5,770 bases of DNA from an uncultured bacterium (GTDB lineage Bacteria > Actinomycetota > Actinomycetes > S36-B12), in NCBI GenBank assembly GCA_903896585.1, contig CAITYI010000328.1, positions 1-5,770 on the forward strand, given 5' to 3'. The position numbers and the translations under genes were made by a program. The notes under the pieces were generated by a model. That model was not told the DNA's origin. It saw only the letters and a program-made list of their open reading frames with translations, and did no database searches. Each line of letters begins with the position of its first letter. The stretch's first letter is position 1. Shown in pieces: positions 1-4,925 of this stretch.

Positions 1-1155
1 CACAGCTCCCGCGACCTCAGCGGTCATGACCGGAGGCTCCGCCCGAACAACCGGAATTTGTGAGACACCATATTCGCGCATGATCGCGATTGCGTCTGCG
101 ACAGACTCGGTTGGATGTGCGTGTACCAAGGTGGGAATATCCCCATTTATTGACTTCGCGTGAAGGACATCGCCAATTGTTCGGTCGGAATCTGCTTGCA
201 GGAACCCATAGGTGGAGAGCCATTCGTCGTTGAACACTTTGGACAAATACCCGCGTCCTGAATCAGGGAGCAACACGACTACCACCGAACCGGGTTCCGC
301 TGTGGCGGCAACGCGAAGTGCGGCAACAACAGCCATCCCACAGGATCCCCCCACCAGAAGACCTTCTTCGCGCGCCATGCGACGGGTCATCTCAAAGGAG
401 TCTTTGTCGGAGACCGCAATGATTTCGTCAGCTACTTCTGGGTCGTAGGCCGTGGGCCAGAAATCTTCCCCGACGCCCTCCACCAAATATGGACGTCCGG
501 TTCCGCCCGAGTACACCGATCCTTCGGGATCCGCACCAATTACCTTGACCGCGCCGTTGCTGACTTCCTTGAGATAGCGACCAGTTCCAGAAATTGTTCC
601 GCCGGTACCCACACCCGCAATGAAATGGGTAATTTTCCCGTCGGTTTGTTCCCACAGTTCCGGACCCGTTGTTTCGTAGTGAGAGCGTGGGTTATTGGGA
701 TTGGAGTATTGATCAGGTTTCCATGCACCGGGTTCATTCGACAGCCGATCACTCACGCTGTAGTAAGAGCGAGGGTCTTCCGGGTCAACGGCGGTCGGGC
801 AGACAACAACTTCAGCGCCATACGCTCGAAGAACATTGCGCTTATCTTCGGAAACCTTGTCGGGGCACACGAATATGCATTTATAGCCACGCTGTTGGGC
901 AACCATTGCCAGGCCCACACCGGTATTTCCACTTGTGGGTTCCACAATTGTCCCACCGGGCTGCAGTGAACCATCTTGTTCCGCGGCATCAATCATGCGT
1001 TCGGCAATTCGATCTTTCACTGAACCGCCTGGGTTCACGTATTCAACTTTGGCTGCGACGATTACCCCTTCAGGCACAACTCCTTGAGTTACTTTATTAA
1101 GACGCACCAGTGGGGTATTACCAATGAGATCGAGTACGGAATCATGAATTTGCAC
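1..1155 (-). CDS. cbs: Cystathionine beta-synthase, 3' end cut by window edge
   Basis: This PLP enzyme condenses serine and homocysteine to cystathionine in the cytoplasm, the first step of transsulfuration towards cysteine. The frame reads open for 385 codons from a GTG at 1155 to the left edge. The PLP lysine is K47 in NPGGSVKDR, the substrate loop TSGNTG is at 74-79, the phosphate-binding GVGTGGT is at 181-187, and PDSGR at 297-301 supplies the serine facing the PLP ring nitrogen. The YYSVSDRL stretch near 131-138 and the start of a C-terminal CBS-domain pair from about 326 (TIGDVL, then GVSQIPVV at 363-370) separate it from plain cysteine synthase, which lacks that tail. It has no N-terminal heme domain, as usual for bacterial forms. 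Family members run to about 460 residues, so roughly 75 are missing here. A TAG lies in frame four codons upstream of the GTG, which fixes the start. It is divergent from the gene at 1236. Confidence 0.95.
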   Translation of the reverse strand, partial: MQIHDSVLDLIGNTPLVRLNKVTQGVVPEGVIVAAKVEYVNPGGSVKDRIAERMIDAAEQDGSLQPGGTIVEPTSGNTGVGLAMVAQQRGYKCIFVCPDKVSEDKRNVLRAYGAEVVVCPTAVDPEDPRSYYSVSDRLSNEPGAWKPDQYSNPNNPRSHYETTGPELWEQTDGKITHFIAGVGTGGTISGTGRYLKEVSNGAVKVIGADPEGSVYSGGTGRPYLVEGVGEDFWPTAYDPEVADEIIAVSDKDSFEMTRRMAREEGLLVGGSCGMAVVAALRVAATAEPGSVVVVLLPDSGRGYLSKVFNDEWLSTYGFLQADSDRTIGDVLHAKSINGDIPTLVHAHPTESVADAIAIMREYGVSQIPVVRAEPPVMTAEVAGAV

Positions 1156-1190
1156 AGTCCAACCCTAAAGCCCTATCTACACCCTGTCGC
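1156..1190 (-). promoter_or_regulatory. Candidate promoter of cbs, possibly leaderless
   Basis: On the minus strand a -10-like TAGGGT (1167-1162) ends exactly six bases before the GTG start. A -35-like GCGACA (1190-1185, four of six matches to TTGACA) lies 17 bases upstream of it. This spacing would start the transcript at or next to the GTG, giving a leaderless mRNA. The same bases also contain AGGG seven bases before the GTG, which could instead act as a weak Shine-Dalgarno site on a longer transcript, so the two readings compete. Confidence 0.4.
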
Positions 1191-1235
1191 TGCCACCCAT
1201 CAGAGCCATCCTTGTTGCAAAGTTCTCTCAATTAG

Positions 1236-1559
1236 ATGGATCCTGCATATGCTTACGCCGTGACAAGTGAGCGTGAACGGATCCGCACGGAACTCGATCG
1301 CATCGCGACCCGGGTATCAGGTCTTAATCTCACCCGTCTCGAACCTTTCGCTTTAACCATCCACTCTTGCGCACAAAAAATTCTTGATCTCACTCCGGGT
1401 ATGCACCCGGAACTTCCCATGATTGGACTAAGCGGTATTAACGCGCAGTTGACCGTGATCTCGCGGGACTACCTTGAATTAACCAAATCCGCAAACGACT
1501 ACACGAAAGATTCAGTGGTTGACGAACTGCTCACACAACTGCGCCGCGACCTGCCATAG
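1236..1559 (+). CDS. Small hypothetical, mostly helical protein
   Basis: I do not recognise this 107-residue protein. It has no signal peptide or membrane segment, one cysteine (C45), and appears almost entirely alpha-helical: a charged helix around 11-29 (ERERIRTELDRI), an amphipathic helix around 34-52, and a long helix from about 66 to 105. Its independence as a gene is supported by its place between divergent cbs and a strong hairpin that begins within its last codons. The start is uncertain. ATG 1236 directly follows an in-frame TAG and has no Shine-Dalgarno site. GTG 1260 has a TATGCT six bases upstream, matching a leaderless start, and would give 99 residues. It may be a cytoplasmic adaptor or regulator, but nothing visible shows this. 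Confidence 0.72.
   Translation: MDPAYAYAVTSERERIRTELDRIATRVSGLNLTRLEPFALTIHSCAQKILDLTPGMHPELPMIGLSGINAQLTVISRDYLELTKSANDYTKDSVVDELLTQLRRDLP
1248..1262 (+). promoter_or_regulatory. Possible -10 box for a leaderless GTG start at 1260
   Basis: TATGCT (1248-1253) fits the TAnnnT form of a sigma-70-type -10 element and ends six bases before GTG 1260. No convincing -35 hexamer is visible at 16-18 bases. If real, the ATG at 1236 would lie upstream of the transcript start and the protein would begin at the ninth codon of the longer frame. Confidence 0.3.
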
Positions 1560-1574
1560 GTCGCGGCGCAGTTG
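1536..1574. terminator. 17-bp perfect inverted repeat, likely bidirectional terminator
   Basis: Arms 1536-1552 and 1558-1574 are perfectly complementary with a 5-base loop (GCCAT). The stem is very GC rich (core GCGCCGCGAC). The left arm encodes the last residues of the small helical protein (QLRRDL), and its TAG stop spans the loop and right arm. Neither strand has a T tract after the stem, so this is the tract-less kind of terminator often inferred in actinobacteria. It sits between convergent genes and would serve both. Confidence 0.75.
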
Positions 1575-1611
1575 AAGCGAAATATCCGCTACATCACAGA
1601 GAACTAGCCGA

Positions 1612-2466
1612 TTACTCCCGGCCCCCGAAAATCGCTAGGAAGCGCAGAATTTCAAGGTACAGCCACACGAGGGTAACCAAGAGCCCGAAGGACAGTCGCC
1701 ATGATTCGCGCTCGGGAAGGCCCATGGCCAATCCTTGCTTAATTGCTTCGAAATCCAGCATGAGTGCGAATGAAGCTAGTAGGACACCGAGGGCGCACAG
1801 TAAGAGTCCCCAGATGCCAACTCCATAAAATCCCCAACCGCCACCTACGCCAAACAGTGCACCCACGAGAGACGCCACAGCGATCAACGCGTAGCTGATG
1901 AGGGCTGCCATGAAAATCTTGACAAACTTGCCGGTGACCTTGACGATTCCAGTTCCGTAGAGGAACAACATGACACCGAATGCCGTGAGCGTGCCAATGA
2001 CTGCCTGACCGACTAGGCCTTCATAATTCTGGGCTAGCGCCAATTGGTTGTACGCCCAACTCAGCGAACCGAGCATAAGTCCGGCTGATGCTGAGTACAG
2101 AAGAACCAGAACAGGTGAAACAACTTTCTTGAAGGCACTGATCAGTCCAAAGACCAACGAGCCGCCTACCCCGATCCACAACACAAATGGCATGGAGGGA
2201 ACAAGAGCCCACCCGATGAAGGCCATGACCACCGTGATCGCAAAAAGGATGGCGCTCTTCACGATGACATCGGCGAAAGTCAGACGAGCACCACCGCCGG
2301 CCGTGATGGTCTCAAATGCGATATCGGTGGGTCCACCGGCTGCAGGAGCAGTTTCACCCGGTGTGAGCGCCGTTGAATAAGCGGATTTGCCTTCTTCATA
2401 GGCGAACCCGGCACCGCTCTTGGTGGGGGTTTCATACTTCTTCAAAATCGGATTCGATGACTGCAT
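1612..2466 (-). CDS. Bax inhibitor-1/YccA family membrane protein
   Basis: This is an integral membrane protein of 284 residues with a cytoplasmic N-terminal tail of about 60 residues and seven predicted membrane helices, roughly 67-89, 94-112, 115-138, 150-173, 181-206, 217-240 and 256-281. The N-terminus MQSSNPIL is typical of the actinobacterial Bax1-I branch and decides the start: ATG 2466 rather than the in-frame start 13 codons upstream at 2505. The conserved acidic patch LMLDFE (D238, E240) in helix six matches the family's aspartate region, which in YetJ-type proteins takes part in pH-gated calcium leak. The calcium role is family knowledge and unproven here. It is convergent with the small protein ending at 1559 and downstream of the lipoprotein gene by 66 bp. 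No Shine-Dalgarno site is visible. Confidence 0.9.
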   Translation of the reverse strand: MQSSNPILKKYETPTKSGAGFAYEEGKSAYSTALTPGETAPAAGGPTDIAFETITAGGGARLTFADVIVKSAILFAITVVMAFIGWALVPSMPFVLWIGVGGSLVFGLISAFKKVVSPVLVLLYSASAGLMLGSLSWAYNQLALAQNYEGLVGQAVIGTLTAFGVMLFLYGTGIVKVTGKFVKIFMAALISYALIAVASLVGALFGVGGGWGFYGVGIWGLLLCALGVLLASFALMLDFEAIKQGLAMGLPERESWRLSFGLLVTLVWLYLEILRFLAIFGGRE

Positions 2467-2478
2467 GACAAGATGATA
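2467..2478 (-). promoter_or_regulatory. Candidate -10 box, leaderless start of the Bax inhibitor-1 gene
   Basis: On the minus strand TATCAT (2478-2473), five of six matches to TATAAT, is followed by six bases (CTTGTC) and the ATG at 2466. This is the spacing expected when transcription begins at the A of the start codon, and it would explain the missing Shine-Dalgarno site. The -35 region at 2496-2501 (TGGCGC) is a poor match. Confidence 0.45.
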
Positions 2479-2532
2479 ACCCGAATGGGATCGGGGCGCC
2501 ACCAACGCTAGCCAGACTCATTTTCAGGGCAG

Positions 2533-2892
2533 TTAGCCCCAAACAGCGTCCACCACCAAGCCGTTTTCGACCGTGAAGGTGAGCCGATCCTCGCGATAAT
2601 CCATGGTCACGGCTTGTGGCTCTCCATCGATTTCACCTACCCGCCAGGAGTACCCCGATCCCTCGGTTCGGGCGCCCGCCTCGACCTCGGGTAGGCGATC
2701 GGCAATCAAGTTCAGGCGAAACTCCTCCATTGGGCTTGCCTCACCCTGGTCAGATGGGCTCGCGCTGGCTGAGTCTGCGGAACCATCTTCTGCATTTTCG
2801 GCCGTGCATCCGCTCAACACAAGTAGCATGAAAGCAAGCATGGAAACAAGCATGAATACAGGAGTGCCAACTGAAAGCTTTCCCCATCTCAT
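2533..2892 (-). CDS. Lipoprotein with I78-like (peptidase inhibitor family) domain
   Basis: The protein has 119 residues. A lipoprotein signal with basic residues at R2 and K5, a hydrophobic core from about 8 to 26 and lipobox LSGC gives a lipidated Cys29. The mature protein is thus expected to be anchored on the outer face of the membrane. A low-complexity, acidic and Ser/Ala-rich linker follows (about 30-54). The last 55 residues match the I78 pattern as I remember it: an LPEVEAGAR-like helix, a strand GYSWRVGEIDGEP, then VTMDYREDRLTF and a final strand VENGLVVDAVWG. I78 is named for a fungal serine-protease inhibitor; most bacterial members have no proven inhibitory activity, so the function is open. 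It lies 15 bp after the membrane-protein gene with no strong ribosome binding site, suggesting co-transcription. Confidence 0.8.
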   Translation of the reverse strand: MRWGKLSVGTPVFMLVSMLAFMLLVLSGCTAENAEDGSADSASASPSDQGEASPMEEFRLNLIADRLPEVEAGARTEGSGYSWRVGEIDGEPQAVTMDYREDRLTFTVENGLVVDAVWG

Positions 2893-2907
2893 GTGCTAAC
2901 AATGCCA

Positions 2908-3387
2908 CTAACTATTAGCGTGTTCCTTCACCCACTGTGCCGACTTCCCGGCAAAAAGTGAAATGAATCCAAGCAACAGCAGAGCGGTGAAGGCCATGGA
3001 CAAAATACTCGTCAACTCGGAATCTAATGGGGTGCCATCGGCTGTACGCCCCGCCGTAAAAATTTGACCAATGAGCCCTACCGCGAAGTAGATGGTTCCG
3101 GTGAGCCGCACCGCTGGCAAATACTCGCCTCGGTAGAGCAAGAACCCAAACATAAATGTGACGACCATCATGATGGTAAATATGTATTGGGAATTGGCGA
3201 GATAGTCATAGACTCCGCCGATATCAGAGCCTGAGTCCGAAGCCCCAATTCCCAATTCGGCCCAAGCGGCCGCACTTGCTGGATTAGAACTCACCAACAG
3301 GTCACTCGCGATTTCGCTCAACAGGTGCGCCGCTTGAATAAAACACAATGTGGCAAGGGCAACGATCTGCCATGGTTTTGTGGTCAC
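2908..3387 (-). CDS. Four-helix membrane protein of unknown function
   Basis: I do not recognise the family. From a GTG at 3387 the product has 159 residues with four hydrophobic helices: about 6-24, 67-85, 95-111 and 127-146. A polar, Ser/Asp/Gly-rich loop (about 33-62) between helices one and two and a short loop (112-124) would lie on one side, with both termini on the other. The start was chosen because GTG 3387 has GGAG eight bases upstream. The frame extends to an ATG at 3453, but that start has no ribosome binding site and lies almost against the tRNA gene. The C-terminus ends in a lysine-containing polar tail (QWVKEHANS). It is the first gene of a probable two-gene unit with the I78-like lipoprotein, 15 bp downstream. 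Confidence 0.78.
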   Translation of the reverse strand: MTTKPWQIVALATLCFIQAAHLLSEIASDLLVSSNPASAAAWAELGIGASDSGSDIGGVYDYLANSQYIFTIMMVVTFMFGFLLYRGEYLPAVRLTGTIYFAVGLIGQIFTAGRTADGTPLDSELTSILSMAFTALLLLGFISLFAGKSAQWVKEHANS

Positions 3388-3395
3388 AGGAACGA

Positions 3396-3415
3396 CTCCG
3401 ATTCTGTTAAAAGTA
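3396..3415 (-). promoter_or_regulatory. Ribosome binding site and weak -10 before the membrane-protein gene
   Basis: On the minus strand GGAG (3399-3396) lies eight bases before GTG 3387 and decides that start over the upstream ATG. TACTTT (3415-3410) is a possible -10 element that would give a leader of about 16 bases. Its -35 region (GAGCAG) is poor, so read-through from the tRNA gene is an alternative source of transcripts. Confidence 0.4.
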
Positions 3416-3430
3416 CGGACGTGCGGCGCG

Positions 3431-3456
3431 TGCTGCTCGGAGGCTAGCAGCATTTT
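3431..3456. terminator. 7-bp hairpin just downstream of the tRNA gene
   Basis: TGCTGCT (3431-3437) and AGCAGCA (3446-3452) form a perfect 7-bp stem with an 8-base loop. It begins five bases after the 3' end of the minus-strand tRNA, a natural place for a terminator or 3' processing hairpin. The T tract (3453-3456) lies on the plus-strand side, however, so as a classical terminator it would act on antisense plus-strand transcripts. Confidence 0.4.
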
Positions 3457-3457
3457 G

Positions 3458-3531
3458 TGTCCCCGGTGGGATTCGAACCCACACTGTGCCGGGTTTAAGC
3501 CGGGTGTCTCTACCGGTTGGACTACGGGGAC
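3458..3531 (-). tRNA. tRNA with UAA anticodon and short variable loop (identity uncertain)
   Basis: A 74-base cloverleaf fits the minus strand. The acceptor stem GTCCCCG/CGGGGAC is seven perfect pairs with A as discriminator. The T arm is GTGGG-TTCGAAT-CCCAC. The D loop has AACCGGTAG with the GG pair. The anticodon loop CTTAAAC places TAA at 34-36, reading UUA. CCA is not encoded. Oddities: the variable loop is five bases (ACAGT), whereas bacterial tRNA-Leu has a long variable arm; the D stem has only three good pairs; and the outermost anticodon-stem pair is a C-C mismatch. The A73 and A14 expected of tRNA-Leu are present. It could be an unassigned actinobacterial tRNA, a specialised tRNA or a decaying copy. 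Confidence 0.85.
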
Positions 3532-3538
3532 GCTTCGT

Positions 3539-3561
3539 GCCCGCTAACCCTACCTGCGGGC
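3539..3561. repeat. 6-bp inverted repeat in the tRNA 5' flank
   Basis: GCCCGC (3539-3544) and GCGGGC (3556-3561) are perfectly complementary around an 11-base spacer that holds the proposed tRNA -10 element. It may be a regulator site over the promoter or a chance GC-rich pairing. Confidence 0.3.
3547..3552 (-). promoter_or_regulatory. Candidate -10 element of the tRNA gene
   Basis: TAGGGT on the minus strand lies 15 bases before the mature tRNA 5' end, leaving a leader of about eight bases for RNase P. The same hexamer occurs before cbs. The -35 region 17 bases upstream (ACCGAG) is a poor match. Confidence 0.35.
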
Positions 3562-3593
3562 CAAGAGCTCTCGGTACCACCGACTGCTGGCTG

Positions 3594-3623
3594 ATGGCCG
3601 CAGCTGTCCGGTGGCCATTTTTT
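3594..3623 (+). terminator. Hairpin with T tract in the leader region of the ABC ATPase gene
   Basis: ATGGCC (3594-3599) pairs with GGCCAT (3613-3618). A G-U and a C-G pair can extend it to eight pairs around a 9-base loop. Six consecutive T residues follow from 3618 on the plus strand. This is the form of an intrinsic terminator pointing towards the ATPase gene 150 bp downstream. No plus-strand gene lies within 2 kb upstream, so it either blocks stray transcription or acts as an attenuator if the ATPase promoter lies before it. Confidence 0.4.
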
Positions 3624-3630
3624 CCCCGAT

Positions 3631-3658
3631 AGTTGTGTCCCGATGGTTGTGTCCCGAT
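3631..3658. repeat. Tandem 14-bp direct repeat
   Basis: The 13-base core GTTGTGTCCCGAT occurs at 3632-3644 and 3646-3658, a period of 14. A degenerate third copy (TTTTCCCCGAT) precedes it in register, ending at 3630. It is non-coding and lies in the divergent region between the tRNA and the ATPase gene. It could be paired protein-binding sites or a small replication-slippage duplication. Confidence 0.7.
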
Positions 3659-3741
3659 ACGCTTGCCGAACTCGTGGGAGAACCACAACCGAATACTCAC
3701 AACTGAATATCAACTACAAATCCACCTTTTACTCGGATCGT

Positions 3742-3759
3742 CCGACACGTACCTGTCGG
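3742..3759. promoter_or_regulatory. 18-bp near-palindrome before the ABC ATPase RBS (candidate operator)
   Basis: CCGACACGTACCTGTCGG has eight of nine base pairs symmetrical, with only the central C/C positions breaking it. It ends two bases before the Shine-Dalgarno GAAAGG (3761-3766). It suits a dimeric repressor, or as RNA a 6-bp hairpin (CCGACA/TGTCGG, six-base loop) next to the ribosome binding site. The centre is TA, not the CG usual for LacI-family operators, so control by the neighbouring LacI protein is not evident from the sequence. Confidence 0.5.
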
Positions 3760-3760
3760 T

Positions 3761-3766
3761 GAAAGG
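3761..3766 (+). promoter_or_regulatory. Shine-Dalgarno site of the ABC ATPase gene
   Basis: GAAAGG six bases before ATG 3773 is the clearest plus-strand ribosome binding site in the window and fixes the start. It directly follows the 18-bp near-palindrome, so occupancy or folding of that element could affect initiation. Confidence 0.7.
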
Positions 3767-3772
3767 CACAAA

Positions 3773-4840
3773 ATGACTGAATCTGTAACTTTTGACGATG
3801 TTTCATTGCTCTATCCAGGTAGCACTAAACCTGCGGTAAGCCACCTCAGTCTCACAATCGGTAAGGGCGAGTTCCTTGTCTTGGTTGGGCCTTCTGGCTG
3901 CGGCAAGTCCACCAGCCTGCGAATGCTTGCGGGGCTCGAACCTATATCTGATGGCAAAGTTCTCATTGGTGATCGCGACGTCACCCACCTTGCCGCAAAA
4001 GATCGTGATATTGCCATGGTCTTTCAGAATTACGCCCTGTATCCACACATGTCCGTCGCAGAGAACATGGCATTTGCACTCAAGATTCAAAAGGTGAATA
4101 AAGTCGATATTGATCGCCGGGTGAAAGAAGCTGCGGCACTTCTCGACTTAACCGAGTATTTGGATCGCAAGCCCAAAGCTCTTTCCGGTGGTCAGCGTCA
4201 ACGTGTTGCCATGGGTCGTGCAATTGTGCGCGAACCGCAAGTTTTTCTCATGGATGAACCATTATCTAATCTCGATGCGAAACTTAGAGTGCAAACTCGA
4301 ACCCAGATAGCAGCACTACAACGTCGACTTGGTACAACAACGGTGTACGTCACCCACGACCAAGTTGAAGCCATGACCATGGGTGATCGAGTCGCCGTTC
4401 TCAAAGACGGACTGCTGCAACAGGTTGATACTCCCAGAGCACTTTATGATTCACCCACCAACGCATTCGTTGCAACATTCATCGGTTCCCCAAGCATGAA
4501 CATCATTACGGCTCGGATCGTTGAAGGTGGTGCGGAATTTGGGGGCACCGTCATTCCGATTGAGCGCCATATTCTTGAGAAATCCGATGGTAATCAAGTC
4601 CTTGTTGGTGTTCGACCCGAAGATCTGCACCTCTCAGAATCAGGTGCACAAATGAATGTCACCTTGGTGGAGGAGCTGGGTGCCGATACTTTCATTTACG
4701 GCACCACCCCTGATGGCGTCAACGATCTTGTGGCTCGTTCCCGTGGATTCCAATCGCCGCGGGTCGGAGACACCATCCATGTCACTCCACAACGCACCTA
4801 CATATTCAAATCATCAGGCCTACAGGAGCGAATCTCTTAG
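3773..4840 (+). CDS. Sugar ABC transporter ATP-binding protein, MalK/UgpC/MsiK type
   Basis: This cytoplasmic ATPase subunit would power carbohydrate uptake by binding a pair of permeases. Its 355 residues hold a complete ABC domain: Walker A GPSGCGKST 39-47, Q-loop Q85 (MVFQNYALYPHM), signature LSGGQ 137-141, Walker B VFLMDE 157-162 with catalytic E162, D-loop SNLD 165-168 and switch H195. The C-terminal part from about 240 is the TOBE/OB regulatory region of the CUT1 ATPases, with the GVRPEDL motif. Length is near the family norm of about 360-380. Start ATG 3773 has GAAAGG six bases upstream. No permease or solute-binding gene adjoins it, and a convergent LacI-family gene follows. Such orphan ATPases in actinobacteria, for example MsiK of Streptomyces, serve several importers; that this one does so is inference. 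The substrate is unknown. Confidence 0.93.
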   Translation: MTESVTFDDVSLLYPGSTKPAVSHLSLTIGKGEFLVLVGPSGCGKSTSLRMLAGLEPISDGKVLIGDRDVTHLAAKDRDIAMVFQNYALYPHMSVAENMAFALKIQKVNKVDIDRRVKEAAALLDLTEYLDRKPKALSGGQRQRVAMGRAIVREPQVFLMDEPLSNLDAKLRVQTRTQIAALQRRLGTTTVYVTHDQVEAMTMGDRVAVLKDGLLQQVDTPRALYDSPTNAFVATFIGSPSMNIITARIVEGGAEFGGTVIPIERHILEKSDGNQVLVGVRPEDLHLSESGAQMNVTLVEELGADTFIYGTTPDGVNDLVARSRGFQSPRVGDTIHVTPQRTYIFKSSGLQERIS

Positions 4841-4925
4841 GCAAACTTTACGCAAAAAATCAGACGGCCCAATGAATCACGGTTATACCTGACACATAAC
4901 AGCGCTATGCGACTACACCGTTGAA

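Noticed and set aside
625..1100. Open frames on the plus strand across 625-969 and 669-1100
   Set aside because: They lie opposite the intact cystathionine beta-synthase frame, which carries every PLP-enzyme motif; their products have no recognisable features.
2048..2380. Plus-strand 110-codon open frame
   Set aside because: It is the antisense shadow of the Bax inhibitor-1 family gene.
2526..2540. Short hairpin GGGC/GCCC around the stop codon of the I78-like lipoprotein gene
   Set aside because: Only four pairs and no T tract; too weak to call a terminator, although it resembles the stop-in-loop layout at 1536-1574.
3458..3531. bldA-like regulatory tRNA for rare UUA codons
   Set aside because: bldA-type tRNA is a type II tRNA-Leu with a long variable arm, and UUA is used in an ordinary gene nearby (4262-4264).
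3458..3531. tRNA 3' end as an integration (att) site
   Set aside because: No integrase gene and no repeat of the tRNA 3' end were seen in the window.
3631..3658. Tandem repeats as a CRISPR fragment
   Set aside because: Units are 14 bp, directly abutting and without spacers; no cas-like gene is in the window.
3407..3713. Minus-strand open frames over the tRNA and its 5' flank (3407-3700 and 3522-3713)
   Set aside because: They run through the tRNA gene and the repeat region, with composition typical of non-coding translation and no convincing ribosome binding sites.
4841..4925. Terminator between the convergent ATPase and LacI genes
   Set aside because: The 85 bp hold only short imperfect inverted pairs (around 4884-4908) and no stem of seven or more pairs; termination here cannot be supported from sequence.
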